Shown here one piece after another: positions 13,401 through 24,896 of a DNA stretch of 64,000 bases. The translations under genes and the position numbers were made by a program. Each line of letters begins with the position of its first letter. The first letter of the stretch is position 1. A model generated the notes under the pieces. That model saw only the letters and a program-made list of their open reading frames with translations. It was not told the DNA's origin and did no database searches. The stretch is from Cordia subcordata (Eukaryota > Streptophyta > Magnoliopsida > Boraginales > Cordiaceae). The stretch is from positions 29,716,001 through 29,780,000 of the forward strand of contig JAPTOF010000003.1 of the NCBI GenBank assembly GCA_028554755.1, given 5' to 3'.

Positions 13401-15628
13401 AAGAAAGATATTCGTGTATTTGTCCAAATATAAATCTTAGACATGAAATGTTTTAATATTTTAAATAGGTGGCTGTGAGTTTTAAATCTAAGACCGTTTG
13501 GTTTTTAGATTCTCATTCCATATTAGAGTTACCTCTTTATCTAAAAATTTAAACTTGTAAGAAAGATAGTAGTGTATTTGTCCAAATATATATATATATC
13601 AATACCAATAACTTCCACTCTATTTCTGAATCTATGAGCACTAGATGTGCCAAACGCATCTTCATGGATGTTGACAAATTATTGAAGTTAGGTTCATGGT
13701 CGACAAGTCATTAATGATATACATATAAGACTGCTTTTTGCCCCCAAAATGATTCTAAGTTTTGATATTGTATTGAAGTATAAAATGGCAAGTCATAGAA
13801 CAGTAAATTAACCGGGGTTGAAGGAGATCACTTACAGCTCTCTTGGGTAGGCCAACAGTCCAGCTCGCCAAGCAGTAAATTACCCCAACAAATAAATGTA
13901 TAACGGATACAAAGCTTCACGGACCACACAAATTTTTTCAATACGCAAAAAATGTTATCCATGATAAAATAAACATTGTAGAAAGTGCGCAAAACATTAA
14001 ATACGTACATGTATAAAACCTTCCACAACCACGAGAAAAGTAGCGAATTAATCAAAGTTGTACAAAATTACTTACTAGGGGTACGGGAAGTAATTGTAGA
14101 TCTTCTTGTTGAGGATGTTGAATATCACATTCAAAAAGTACCTACATAAACCCAAAAACGAAAAATAATTAGCAACCATTCCGAATAATTGAGTAATTAA
14201 TATTTGTTAGAATAGTTGATATTTGCTTTAAGTAGTTGATAGTTATTTGAGTAACTAATAGTTGGCAACTAATTTATTGATGTGTTTGCTAATATTAATT
14301 GTTGCATTCACGGATGAAAGTAAAACGGCAAAAAAATCATTAATATCACATTGTTATTGTTATTATGATTATTACCACTATTGGCATAATATTTAGTTTA
14401 TAATTAAATATATGTTTTTATAATAATATTTTACTGTTAAAGCACACTAAAATTAATTTTTTGACAAAGGTTCGTATCAATATTATTAAAAAAAATATTT
14501 TTAATAAATTCAAATTTTATTTTGTAAACAAAATAATAAATACACTAGTAAAATTTATGCATTTTAAGTATATTTTGATGTGGATGAATTTGAAATTAAT
14601 TCTTGTATTATTTTTCATTTACATTTGTGAAAGAAAAGGTAAAAGTGAAGAAAGACTAAGATTGTCAAAAAAAATGGAGAAAGAATAGAATGGCCAAAAA
14701 GAATAAAATACTGATAGCTATTGTGAAACATAAAAATTTTTAATGTTTACGAAAAATTGGTTAAAATATCAAAAATTATCTTAAAAGATACTTGAAACAT
14801 TATTTTACTAAACAACATTAATTTAGAGAAATAATATTTGACTTAAAATTTACTTAAAAATTATTTTTTAGTGTTATTGAACAGAGATGGACGATAAGTT
14901 GCTTGTGAAATAATAGTATGTCTTTTCTTTAAGCATGAGGGGTCCCATATTTATATTATATTATTGATTTTTTACCTGACTTAAATTAAAAAAAAATAAA
15001 TTAGAGATTTACAAGGGTCCAATGGTAACTTCACATAAAACCGTTGACGGGTAAAAGAAGGGGGGAATTTTATATAGAGCGAAGACGGAAGCAAAAACAA
15101 ACAAAATTACAGAATTACAAGGGCGAAACGGTAATTTGGCGTAGGACAGTTGACAGTTAAAAATGGAGGGAGATAATTTATGGCGCGCGCACGTGACATA
15201 CCACATGAAGAAGAAAAATCCGGTGATGATCGCCGGGTACTTCTCGAAGAACCCTACCTTAGCAGCCCTGCAAAGAGAGAGATGTAAAATAATCAGGTCA
15301 GAAACTCGTGTTGTTTAAAGCCGGATCGGGTCAGGGTTGCAAACAACAAGGAAGACGGACCTCACCCGGCGGAATCGCTTCCTTCGGCCGGCGAGGAAGC
15401 AGCGGCGAGGCACGGCCTGATAGACTCCCTCTTTGTGTCAAGCAGAATGGCCGGACGGAGCTGCCTGCCGCATATCAGGTTCCCGCCGTCGCTAACGGCT
15501 CTGATCGGCGTCGCTGCTGCCGAGAAGCTGAAAGTGCTGGTATTGAGCCTTGCTGTTGTTGCCGGCCGGCGGTGGAGGAGGGGGAGGCTGCGGATGGCAG
15601 TGGCGCCTGTCAGCACGCGAGACTCCAT
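10415..15628 (-). CDS. TPT: Chloroplast triose-phosphate/phosphate translocator
   Basis: Exports triose phosphate from the chloroplast in exchange for inorganic phosphate, in the inner envelope. Twelve coding exons (minus): 15628-15366, 15267-15202, 14141-14076, 13914-13836, 12929-12809, 12699-12604, 11970-11858, 11738-11661, 11531-11415, 11288-11189, 11087-10987, 10432-10415. They sum to 1218 nt, 405 residues plus stop, the normal family length, and all phases agree. The first exon is a Ser/Thr/Arg-rich transit peptide of about 85 residues. The mature part has the EamA/TPT fold with many hydrophobic helices; HTIKALEPFF and [11 protein letters not shown] carry Lys and Lys-Arg residues of the kind that bind phosphate in this family. 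The ending EEEKR-QKKAA matches TPT rather than the PPT, GPT or XPT branches (from memory). The last coding exon carries only five residues and the stop. Intron 2 (14142-15201) and intron 4 (12930-13835) contain repeats. Confidence 0.96.
13275..13590. repeat. 158-bp tandem duplication in TPT intron 4
   Basis: Two head-to-tail copies, 13275-13432 and 13433-13590, each starting AATCTTAGACATGAAATG and ending TTTGTCCAAATATA. They differ at only a few positions (for example GGCCATGAG versus GGCTGTGAG), so the duplication is fairly recent. Confidence 0.93.
14283..14814. mobile_element. Terminal-inverted-repeat element, family B copy 1
   Basis: In TPT intron 2. Its body aligns over most of its length with 49854-50434: shared words include TATATTTTGATGTGGAT, GAATTTGAAATTAATT and TTTGTGAAAGAAAA. 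Imperfect ends TGTTTGCTAATAT on the left and TGTTTAGTAAAAT (reverse-complemented) on the right. No coding capacity. Non-autonomous DNA transposon; superfamily not settled. Confidence 0.7.
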
Positions 15629-15727
15629 TTCTAGAGAGAGAAAGTGTGCTCTGTGTGTGTACTTGAGTAAATAATATCTAGCGGTGATGATGAAAAAGAA
15701 GTGTAGCCTAGTGTGCTCTGTTTAATT

Positions 15728-15733
15728 CACGTG
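15728..15733. promoter_or_regulatory. G-box (CACGTG) upstream of TPT
   Basis: Palindromic CACGTG 100 bases upstream of the TPT start codon, in TTCACGTGAAG. G-boxes are common in light-regulated photosynthesis promoters and TPT is such a gene; binding here is inference. Confidence 0.5.
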
Positions 15734-15922
15734 AAGAGAAAGGATGTTAATGTGCGCCGGTGAGGCTAAATTGCGCGGGGAGAAGAGAGGGAGTGGTTGC
15801 TGTCAGGATGACGAGATGAGTGGCTCAGATTTTTGGATTTTCATGTGGTTTTGATCAGCTTGCTGATCCAGTGCTTCGCGTGCTATGAATCAGCAACAAT
15901 ATTCATTTAGGTGCTTCTATTA

Positions 15923-16100
15923 GCGCCGTTTGAATTGGTTTTTTTTTTTAATAATTTTTAAAAATAGTTAAAGTTGTATTTGAGTTTTTTTTTAGAATTT
16001 TAATTTTTTAAAATTATGTCAAATAATTATTGTAAATTTAACGTAACTTTTTAAAAAATATATTTGTTTTTCTTTAAAAAAAATCAATCCAAACATGCCT
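15923..16100. mobile_element. Tourist-like MITE, copy 2 of 5 (178 bp)
   Basis: Starts GCGCCGTTTGAATTGG and ends CAATCCAAACATGCCT, flanked by TTA at 15920-15922 and 16101-16103. Shorter and more diverged than the 4269 copy but with the same AT-rich core (AATAATTATTGTAAATTT). It lies about 300 bp upstream of the TPT start. Confidence 0.75.
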
Positions 16101-16103
16101 TTA

Positions 16104-17833
16104 ATCTAGATTTACATATTGAGTTGACATACAACAATCAAGTTATCAGCCAAATTAAAAAGTTTATTTGTTTAGAAAAGAAAGTTACTGAAAGAATTAA
16201 ATTTTTTTGTCAATTATTGGTTAGCCTCCATCAAAATTATAGTAATCGAATTTTCACAAATTTTCTTGTCATTAGAAAAAAAAAAAAACAAGTAAATTTC
16301 TTTTTAGCAATCCATTTGTGTATTTTGTTAACAAAACTTGAACCTTGAAATTGTTGAGAAATATATGTATTATATTCTAGTAAACAAAGTTTGTAGTGAT
16401 TAACATATTTCTTTTTAGCTATATGCAACTTGATTTTCAATAATACATTTTCCATTGTTACTTAAGACGAAATTATCAAATGAAGATTTATATTAAGTTA
16501 TCATTCTTGTGATTGAACAAATATGTGAGTCATTGGAACGAAATTATATAAGAAAATAAGTTAAAACATGATTCGAGGAGTCACAATTTCATGATGATTT
16601 TTGCTACTTAGCAAGAAAAATGACATGGAAATCATTTTGGGTAAGACGATTTGATGATAGAAAACCAGCAAGATGAATGGCATCCAATGGGGTGTGCGCA
16701 TGACGAAAGAAAGAATGGCGAAGCATGGGAAAAAGGGATGGGCATTCTTAAGATTGTCATACATAGGAAACGGTGATGAGGGAAGGCATATTATGTGAGG
16801 GGTTGTGAAATGTGTGTGTAGGATAGTGCGGGGTCCATCTTATCGTCAAGTGAGAGGCTTGTAAGAAAGGCCCTGTCTTGTTCAATCTTTGCCACACACG
16901 AACGATTTTATCAGGTAGCCTTATCAGCAAATCTTCCCATTTTTCTTGTGATTGGGTGGAATGCCCCGCCACCTGTATTGTGACAAACAATATAGGAGAA
17001 ATGAAATGCTGCTAATGGCTAAATTATATATCTCTTTTTGTCAACAGGCAAATGAATTGCAATGTGGACAACTTCCTACTGAGAAAAGGTCGTTTGGTCG
17101 GATTTATATTTCGACCAAAAAAAGTTGATTTATATTTCGACCAAAAAGTTTTCACCCCTCAACTTTGTTTTTGTGCTCATTGCTTGGCTAGAATGAGTAT
17201 TCTTATGCTCCTTGCTTTAACTTTTCAAAGTTGGAATCACATAATACCTCGAATAATTGAGGAGGAAAAAGAAAACTCGTAGATACGTTATAGATAATGG
17301 GTTTCATATAAAAAAGGGAGAAAACATTTTTATAAAATTAGATGGTATGTGAATCTTATTAAGAGGATATGCTTAGACAAAATAAAACTCGTGCAGGTTG
17401 AGCAAGGAATCTAATTTGGTTGAGCATGATCATTGAACTAACCTGACTTGAAATTTGCAAACAAAAGTGGGCTCAATTTTATAGAGTAACTTCTTACAAT
17501 CAAGTTAGTGATCTTATAGTTAATTCGAGTTAGACGAATAATCGTGGGTTATAAAATGAAGTCTAGTGTTTAGAACATGTAACTCTAGGACAGTATACAA
17601 TAGTACTACTGTAGTTAATTAATTTAATTCACTTACTTTATTGTTCTTGGATTGATAATAGAACGTATGACAATTATGATTTTCGAGCGGCGCAAGTTCT
17701 GAGAGAAGTATATGCAAATAATTTAACATAGAGTGATCGTATCATAATGCCACCATGGGAGTTATCTTATTAAGGTGTCATATGATTTATGCTTATGACT
17801 CACTAGATCTTTATTTGTCATGACTTAGACTGC
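16104..17833. other. Spacer upstream of TPT
   Basis: AT-rich, with the duplicated phrase TTATATTTCGACCAAAAA near 17101-17150. No convincing gene or RNA. The small ORFs here lack recognisable composition or family motifs. Confidence 0.4.
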
Positions 17834-17841
17834 ATTGTACT

Positions 17842-18735
17842 TAGGGGTGGAAATCGGATCAGATTTTTGGACAATCGAATCTTTTGGGTTTCAGGTAGTT
17901 AAATAGTAACTTTTTGGCGGCGGATATCGGATTTTTCAGTTGTTGGGTTTTTCAGATTCGGATGTTCGGATACTCGACATTTCTATGAAGCTAAAAAATT
18001 CAAAATTGTTTACTATTTTTTTTTTTTGCGGTAAGTTAGCAAATACATTCATTGATAATTAAACTAATTATATCAATGTATACAACTAGCACGATGCTCA
18101 AAACTAAGCATCGGCTCCAATAAACAAGAGATGTCAGGTATACAATAAACTAAGTATTGGTTCCAATAAAAGAAAATATATTATTCAAAATGATGATAGA
18201 CAAATCAACTCTTTTTAAAATATAAATACATTTCCATCATAACTATGAACCAAACAAAAAGGAAAAATTAATAAATATTAACTATACAAATATATTTCCA
18301 TATTTATCTAAGTTAAACATAACAAATATTTATGCTAAATTAATGTTACATTTTGTTAATTCTAATTATATTACTCAATTTAGTTGTCTAACTTATTACA
18401 AATAGCTTAATTATGTTATTTAACTTCTCATTGCTTTTGTACAATACCTTTTTTCTGTTTTTTTTATTGTACATTTTAATATTAATACATTATATAAAAT
18501 GTGTGTTTATAAATGTGTTATATTAGAATATTATGGTGAATGAATTACTATGGAATGGTGTGTGTATTTTTTCAGGTTTTTCGGATCGGGTTCGAGTAGG
18601 GAAAAAATTACCAGATCTACTACCCGATATCTGGTATTTTTTTGGATATCGGCTTCAGATATATCCGAATCTAAAATTTTTACATTTTTTTCCATCCAAT
18701 CGGGTTCGGATACCTGATCCGAATTTCCACCCCTA
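17842..18735. mobile_element. Non-autonomous hAT-type element (894 bp) with 8-bp target duplication
   Basis: Ends TAGGGGTGGAAATCGGATC (left) and, reverse-complemented, TAGGGGTGGAAATTCGGATC (right). ATTGTACT is present on both sides, at 17834-17841 and 18736-18743, a perfect 8-bp duplication as expected for hAT insertion. Subterminal regions are rich in GGATATCGG/CCGATATC-type words. There is no transposase ORF. A T run at 18015 begins a separate retroposon-like insert. Confidence 0.92.
18015..18170 (-). mobile_element. Probable truncated non-LTR retroposon tail inside the hAT element
   Basis: T13 at 18015-18027 followed by sequence that on the minus strand reads TTATCAATGAATGTATTTGC just before the poly(A), a typical plant LINE 3' end. 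The far boundary and the target duplication are not clear. Confidence 0.45.
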
Positions 18736-18743
18736 ATTGTACT

Positions 18744-20126
18744 AGTGTTAACTCAATTTTGGTACAAAAATTATTACTTCATTGTTGCCGGTTAATTTCA
18801 ACAGCTAGGAGGTCTCTCTGTCTCTCTCTTTTTTTTTTTTTTTTCTTTGTTTGTGTGTGTATTATATAGAACCAGATTTTGAAGCATTAAAACTAGAGGC
18901 TTGCATATGGGCTTTGGTAAGCTCCTGGGCTAGGTAATCAGGGATGGAACTTTGCGGGGTTGTGTTGGTTGTTTGGTTTGATTTGGACTTGGCCCATGTA
19001 TCATTGAGCCCCTTTCTGGGTCTATAACTAAAAATCAAAAAGGCCCCCTCTCTGGCTCCATTCCTTTATTGTTGTGTGACGTGTTAAAACTTAAGAAGAT
19101 AAATTTATCATTTGTCATAAGACTTGTTTGAATTGATTTTTTTAAAATATTTTTTTAATAATTTTTAAAAAATAAATTTTTTTGACAAATTAAAAATTTT
19201 AATTTTTTAAAAAAATTATATTTAAAATTTTTTAAAAATCAAATCAAATAATTATTATAAATTTAACATAATTTTTAAAAAATATATATATATTTTTTCT
19301 TAAAAAAAAAAACCAATTCAATCAGGCCTTAGTATCTCTTGTGTTCATAACCAAAAAGCAGACCAAAATTCAGCGTCAACTTATGCATTTGATTGATTAT
19401 TAAGGTTAGTTGATCTGTCACACGTGTGTCTACTTTCACACAGCCAGTTCTACGCTTGTTCTTTCCTTCGTTTATGACCATAACATGTTCGACGCAATGC
19501 CTATGCTAAAAACATTTGTTATTAACTCTTTCAAGTGATATGCCATGAACAGTAGGGAGTAAGTTTCATTTAAATGTGTAATGCAGATTGTTAGTAATTC
19601 CAAATCTTCCGGTAATTAGCTTGTTGCAACTCATTCTTCTTTAATTGTACTGATTATGCTTCAATTATAACACTGTGAGATAATCATAGAAGCATCCCAT
19701 TGTTTTTTTGTCGTAAACTGCTGAATATCCTATGAGTCTGAAGCTTACGAGAACATAACGCGGTATAATTCGATGTTTGATGTTGGACACATGGTTGAAA
19801 CTGGCAAGATGAATAGTTGAATTAGACTGTGCTTTCACATGAATTAAATTGGTTCTTTTGTCTGTTTAATGAACTATTAAACTTGTTGTGCTATGATATG
19901 GTGCAGCCTGAAGAGTTGATGGGTGAAATTATCAATTGGAACTTTTGGGTGTTTTAATAGAGAGCATTAGTAGGTATACTTTCAGGTCGATCAATCTACC
20001 ACTCAGTCACAGGCCGCTCTTATATTTAGCTAAATTTTCATGTGTGAAGGACATTGTCTTTAAATTGGGAACATAGGGAGGAGAAGCAAGTGAAAGAGAT
20101 TGGAGAGAAACAGAGAGACTGCTGTG
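18744..20126. other. Spacer and presumed 5' region of the PPR gene
   Basis: Contains the MITE at 19121-19328 and a CT/T run at 18812-18845. The last few hundred bases must include the PPR leader and promoter. No ORF of note. Confidence 0.4.
19121..19328. mobile_element. Tourist-like MITE, copy 3 of 5 (208 bp)
   Basis: Starts GACTTGTTTGAATTGATT and ends CCAATTCAATCAGGCC. Flanks are TAA (19118-19120) and TTA (19329-19331), so one base of the 3-bp duplication has changed or the sites differ. Older copy of the 4269 family. Confidence 0.7.
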
Positions 20127-21563
20127 ATGGGCAGCAAAACGTCAATCAAATGGCCGAAACAAATCTCTACATCTCTGGTTGGGCAGCTGATACAAGCAGA
20201 AAGGAACTTGCAGAAAGCAATTCTCATTTTTGATGCGGCAACTGCTGAGTATGCTAATGGTTATCGGCATGATCGCAACACCTTTGGTCTCATGATCTCT
20301 AGATTACTTTCTGCAAACCAGTTTAGATCTGCAGAGAATATGCTCAATAGAATGAAAGAAGAGAACTGCAAGATTAAAGAAGACATATTCCTGTCTATCT
20401 ACAGGGCCTATGGTCGGGTCCACCAGCCGCTTGATGTTATCCGGCTTTTCCAGAAGATGAAGGAATATGATTGTCAGCCATCACAAAAATCATACATTAC
20501 AGTTTTTTCCGTTCTTGTCAATGAGAATCAGTTAAAGATAGCTCTGAGATTTTACCGGTATATGCGGGAAATGGGTATTCCTCCTAGTGTTGCTTCTCTC
20601 AATATTTTGATCAAGGCCCTCTGCAAGAACAATGGAACAATAGATGCCGCTTTTTGTATCTTCCGCGAGATGCCCCAGCGTGGATGTCCTCCAGATTCAT
20701 ACACATATGGCACACTGATTAATGGGTTATGTAGATTGGGGAGTACAAATGAAGCAAAAGAACTTTTCAGGGAGATGGAAGCCAATGCTTGCTCACCCAC
20801 TGTCATCACTTACACGTCTTTGATCCACGGTCTTTGCCAGACTAATAATTTGGATGAAGCTATGGGCTTGTTTCAAGAGATGAAGTCCAAGAATATTCAG
20901 CCTAATGTATTTACTTACAGTTCTATTATGGATGGTCTTTGCAACTCTGGACGTGCTTCACAAGCTATGGATCTGTTAGAAATTATGATTAAAAATCACC
21001 AGGTACCAAATATGATAACTTACTGCACCTTAATTCATGGACTCTGTAAAGAAGGAAAGATTCAAGAGGCTATAGAGATTTTTGATAGATTAAAGCTTCA
21101 AGGATTGAAACCTGATGCTGGATTGTACTCCAAAATTGTCAATGGCTTTTGTGACATTCAAAAATTTCAGGAAGCAGCAAATTTCCTTGACGAAATGATT
21201 CTTATGGGGATCTCTCCTAATCGGATAACTTGGAGCCTTCACGTCAAGATCCATAACATGGTAGTCCAAGGACTTTGTATTCAATCCGATCGTAATCGAG
21301 CATTTAAGTTATACCTAAGCATGCGTACTAGAGGAATATCTGTTGAGGCCAAAACCTTTGAAGTTCTTGTAAATTACTTTTGCCAAAAAGGGGACCTACA
21401 CAAAGCTGCTCGTATCCTGGAAGAGATGGTAGTTGATGGTTGCATTCCTGACAAGGAAACATGGACTGTTATGGTAGGTGGATTTTGGAGTAGAAGAAAG
21501 GTGCAAGAAGCAGCTGAGTTAGTTCAAGCTCAGCTAATTGATGAGATATATAAGGCGAGATGA
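20127..21563 (+). CDS. P-class pentatricopeptide repeat protein (At5g46100 type)
   Basis: RNA-binding helical-repeat protein; P-class members act on organelle transcripts. Intronless, 478 residues plus stop. I use the first ATG of the frame (MGSKTSIKWPKQ), which also matches the At5g46100 N-terminus as I remember it. About ten or more 35-residue repeats are visible from residue 50 to the end, with the typical pattern TYTSLIHGLCQTNNLDEAMG, TYSSIMDGLC and TYCTLIHGLCKEGKIQEA. No E, DYW or SMR domain follows, so it is pure P class. Targeting is unclear: the N-terminus is short and only mildly basic. Start region TPT-PPR is divergent, as in Arabidopsis. Codon use and composition look normal. Confidence 0.95.
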   Translation: MGSKTSIKWPKQISTSLVGQLIQAERNLQKAILIFDAATAEYANGYRHDRNTFGLMISRLLSANQFRSAENMLNRMKEENCKIKEDIFLSIYRAYGRVHQPLDVIRLFQKMKEYDCQPSQKSYITVFSVLVNENQLKIALRFYRYMREMGIPPSVASLNILIKALCKNNGTIDAAFCIFREMPQRGCPPDSYTYGTLINGLCRLGSTNEAKELFREMEANACSPTVITYTSLIHGLCQTNNLDEAMGLFQEMKSKNIQPNVFTYSSIMDGLCNSGRASQAMDLLEIMIKNHQVPNMITYCTLIHGLCKEGKIQEAIEIFDRLKLQGLKPDAGLYSKIVNGFCDIQKFQEAANFLDEMILMGISPNRITWSLHVKIHNMVVQGLCIQSDRNRAFKLYLSMRTRGISVEAKTFEVLVNYFCQKGDLHKAARILEEMVVDGCIPDKETWTVMVGGFWSRRKVQEAAELVQAQLIDEIYKAR

Positions 21564-23108
21564 TATCTAACAGGCCAATATAGGTAACGACCATTAGTGT
21601 GATCCTCTCAAATCAGACATTTTCAATATCAACTCATAGTTAAAATTTATTAATTGCTTGAATGAAGTGGATGAGGAGGTTGTGAATGCATATGCATGTC
21701 TTAGATAATGTGTTACATTTCTAAATCATCTTCATTAATTGCATCTATTATTGAACTATTATAAAACATCACGTCTGATGGCATCTGTAACAGCAATTTG
21801 ATGTAGAACAAATGATGCTTGTTCCTGCATGATAAAGCAAGAGAACTTGTAGAGTACTTCTGCTGTTAATTTGCTTATAATTACTGATTATGGTAGCTTC
21901 GAAGCTAGCCAAATTAAGTTATCATTAGTGTTCATGACAAAGCAAGACTTGATATCGGGTTTCAAGATTGATGCTGGTAGGAAATTTAGGAAAGCCTTTT
22001 TGAATTGGAGCATTTTGTACACCCTGGTCCATACCTGAGGACATATTCTTGTAAATTGCTCGAGCAATAGGTTGCTTATGTCACCCTACTAGTGTTTCTG
22101 TTTAAGGCTCTTTAGCCCCACTTGCTAATCATGTAAATTGTACTATTGTTTGACTTGAAGTGAAATGGACAGTTTTGATTTAGCAAATGCAGAAATTGTT
22201 TACTGTCTGTGAGCGTCTTATTGATACTACATATTGTTGTGTGGTTTCAGTTTATATATGTTACAGTTAGAAGTATGCAAACGTCTGTTTATGAATGAGA
22301 GATATCCATAAACATTGAAAACTCAACATAGGTAATATATTAGGTTTTGCCCTGCCAACTAAGGCTCTACAGGCACTTCTGTAATGTTAGTAGTTACAAA
22401 TTGTGGAAATAAAAATTATGGGATGTGAAACAAAGTTCTTTATGGGTTATTAAGCTTCATATTTTAGTTATTAGAGTCTCTAGAGTATTTCAAAAATAGG
22501 AAGAGTTTTTCAAGTGGTACCACTACCGATAGTGGGAAACCACTTACGACGCTATGATGTTATGAGTGATCCTCGCTCCTTGTTACTGGTCGCCTTTGTC
22601 ATTTGCGGCTTGATATGTACTTAACCTGCTCATGCTGGTGTTAGTTTGTCTTTTCTTTTCCTACTTTTACACTAGAGCTTAGCATTTTCATTGATAATTT
22701 CGACATCTAGGTTATTAGCATGTTGAGTTTTTCCGAAGGCTGTCACCTGACTTCAATTGTCGCACTCTTGATGTGGAAGTTCCAAGGTCATGTGTTGAAG
22801 TCTTCTGAGTTGGATAACAGTTCAAAATGCTGGTATGAAAGATCAAGAGGAGGAAACTTTTCCTTTTTCTCTTTTTTTCTTTTTTGGGAAGGTGAGGGGG
22901 CTGGCGTTTGGGGTATGGGGATGTTTACGTTAGCAATCCTCAGATGTTCAATGTATTGGCTAGTCGGTGAAAGGGGTTATAGCATTGCTCGTATTGTGGT
23001 TAAATTAGAACTTTACATTTGGTGAGTAAAGATGTTCTGTGTCTATTGAACATCGAACAAACACTGAACAAGGTTGGTTGAGTTAATACTTATACATAAG
23101 TAAATATA
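21564..23108. other. Convergent spacer between PPR and DMP genes
   Basis: Holds the 3' ends of both neighbours. AT-rich with no recognisable repeat or gene. A short ORF at 22720-23025 has no family features and I do not accept it. Confidence 0.4.
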
Positions 23109-23750
23109 TTAACTAGAAGTAAGGGGGAAGCCAATTCCATGCCGCTTGGTGGGGAAAACAACAAACAACATGCTAGAAATGACCCCAATTCCCACTGGTA
23201 GTGCTGTGAGGAGCTCTTTGGTTTCATCTGATGGCGCTGGGTAGAAGCAGTTCACCACATCTTGATCAAACAATGTAATGGCCGTGAAAACTAATATTGA
23301 CATAAAAGCATGAATAGCATCTATAAATTTCAGCTTGTATGCTGCTGCAATTTCAGCTGGTAGAGTTGTGGATCCATCAATGATCCACAGGCCCTGGAAA
23401 GTGGCAAATCCATAACAAATATTTCCCTTTTCATCCTTGAAGCTATCAGTGAAGCTGAAGAGAAAACATGACAGTCCGCAGAGTGCAACAAGACCAGCAG
23501 TCAGGTATTTACCAACTGCATCACACTGACCTTGTTCCGCAAATATTGGCGCCAGAAGTTGAAGAGCAAGGACAGAACCAGTAGGTAAAAGATTGGCAAG
23601 GTGGGCTGTGCTTTCAAATGTCTGGCTTATTGCCTTCTGTATGAGATTTTTCTGTACTTCGGGTATGGACCGTGTGGTTGGTTTCACCAGGAGAGGTGTG
23701 TTCTCGTCAGAAAAATTCTGCGTTGCCTCATTCTCCACCTTAATCTCCAT
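23109..23750 (-). CDS. DMP family (DUF679) membrane protein
   Basis: Intronless, 213 residues plus stop, the usual size for the family. N-terminal soluble part of about 45 residues (NENTPLLVKP-like acidic segment), then AHLANLLPTGSVLALQLLAP, the family's hallmark first membrane segment, followed by three more hydrophobic segments around residues 85-100, 145-162 and 186-202. DMP proteins sit in the endomembrane system or tonoplast; members act in senescence and membrane remodelling, and DMP8/9 in gamete fusion. This one resembles the At5g46090 side of the family by position; I cannot say which DMP number. Ends with a hydrophobic segment and FPTKRHGIGFPLTSS. Start ATG is the first in frame. Confidence 0.94.
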   Translation of the reverse strand: MEIKVENEATQNFSDENTPLLVKPTTRSIPEVQKNLIQKAISQTFESTAHLANLLPTGSVLALQLLAPIFAEQGQCDAVGKYLTAGLVALCGLSCFLFSFTDSFKDEKGNICYGFATFQGLWIIDGSTTLPAEIAAAYKLKFIDAIHAFMSILVFTAITLFDQDVVNCFYPAPSDETKELLTALPVGIGVISSMLFVVFPTKRHGIGFPLTSS

Positions 23751-24616
23751 TTAGTTGGCCCTTTGATTAGTCTTTCTCCCAGTTCTGATCAGGTATTTCT
23801 TTGACAGGTTTTCTTTTCCAGAGGATGGTGACTTTATAAGTGATTAGAGAACTTGATGAGTGGAGGAAAAGGGAGGAAAGGTCGCTAGTGATGCCTTGCA
23901 AGAAACAGAAACAAAAAGCAGCTTTTCACAAAGATTCTGGAAATGGAGTCTCCATTTTCACGTTTGCTGATGATAGGCAGTTATTGAAAAGTTTCTGGAA
24001 AAAGTGTATTTAATGCTTTTTATGGAAGTGGATTTTAGAGAATTATGTTGTTAATATCTTCGACTTATATGCCCTCAGCGTTTCTTATAAGCGACATATT
24101 AATGTAATGTTGAGGAGACGCAACATTTAGCCCCTATGTTGCGGTATATGTTTGGTTTCAGAAGTGATGGCCCATTCTTGCTTTAGGTTGCTTTTTCTTC
24201 AGAAACACTTCTATAGAGGAAAGAAAATAAATGAAGAGAAGGGGAAAGAGAAGAATACTTCAAAAATATGGAAATTCTCCATATGCACATGATTACAAAT
24301 TCTGCTGATTGAAATTTTGATTCTCAAGCTGTTCAGCCTAAACTTAATATTTTGACTTTCTTACATGCTCTACGTACGATGTCAAGAAACTAAAGGATTT
24401 TGCGGCTGGTACGTTTAGATGACTTCCTTTTTGTCATATAAAGAGAAATTTACTTTTAGAAAGATCAAATTTAATCCCAACCAAGGTGACAATAAGTTAA
24501 TATAGAGATAACATCTGTAACATTTGTACCTTAGATCATCTTATGTTGGACGTTTAATATAATTTCTTTTTAGGTGCCACGTGGCTAATTATAGGTGTAG
24601 AGCTAATGTAGAGTTT
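23751..24616. other. DMP upstream region
   Basis: Presumed DMP leader and promoter, AT-rich, with a purine-rich tract at 24215-24260. Nothing else recognised. Confidence 0.35.
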
Positions 24617-24896
24617 TTAAGTTTTCTTTTTATTAATTTCTTTTGTTTTCAAAGAAGATTTTAAGTTATTTACATATACACACCAAGAATTAATTTGGAA
24701 GTACATCATTGGACCGTAAACCCAATTGATAACTTTGCCTGGATTGGCTATATGACCATCAAATACACCAAGCACACCTACGTTTATGGGCTTTCGCCAT
24801 ACAACAAATATCAGAGCATGCAATCCGAGTCCGACGCCTAAAAGACCAAATGGGCTAGGCGATAGGGGGCCCAAGTATTCGACATTGGGCTTTGGA
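24617..24896 (-). pseudogene. Isolated exon-like coding fragment of unknown family
   Basis: On the minus strand a clean reading frame runs from a splice-acceptor-like CTGTAG (at about 24909-24904) through EKFPKPNVEYLGPLSPSPFG and FVVWRKPINVGVLGVFDGH to a stop at 24617. The first 60 residues look like real protein, with one hydrophobic segment (LLGVGLGLHALIFVVW); the tail after VINWVYGPMMY looks like intron-like or random sequence. No upstream exon could be assembled: the nearest ORF, at 25312, has no homology I recognise. It could be the last exon of a small membrane protein gene or a captured fragment. Confidence 0.35.

Noticed and set aside
18533..18736. 67-codon ORF at the right end of the hAT element
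   Set aside because: Encoded by the terminal repeat region; no transposase motif.
22720..23025. 101-codon ORF between PPR and DMP
   Set aside because: Phe/Trp/Gly-rich low-complexity translation, no known family, within the expected 3' UTR spacer.
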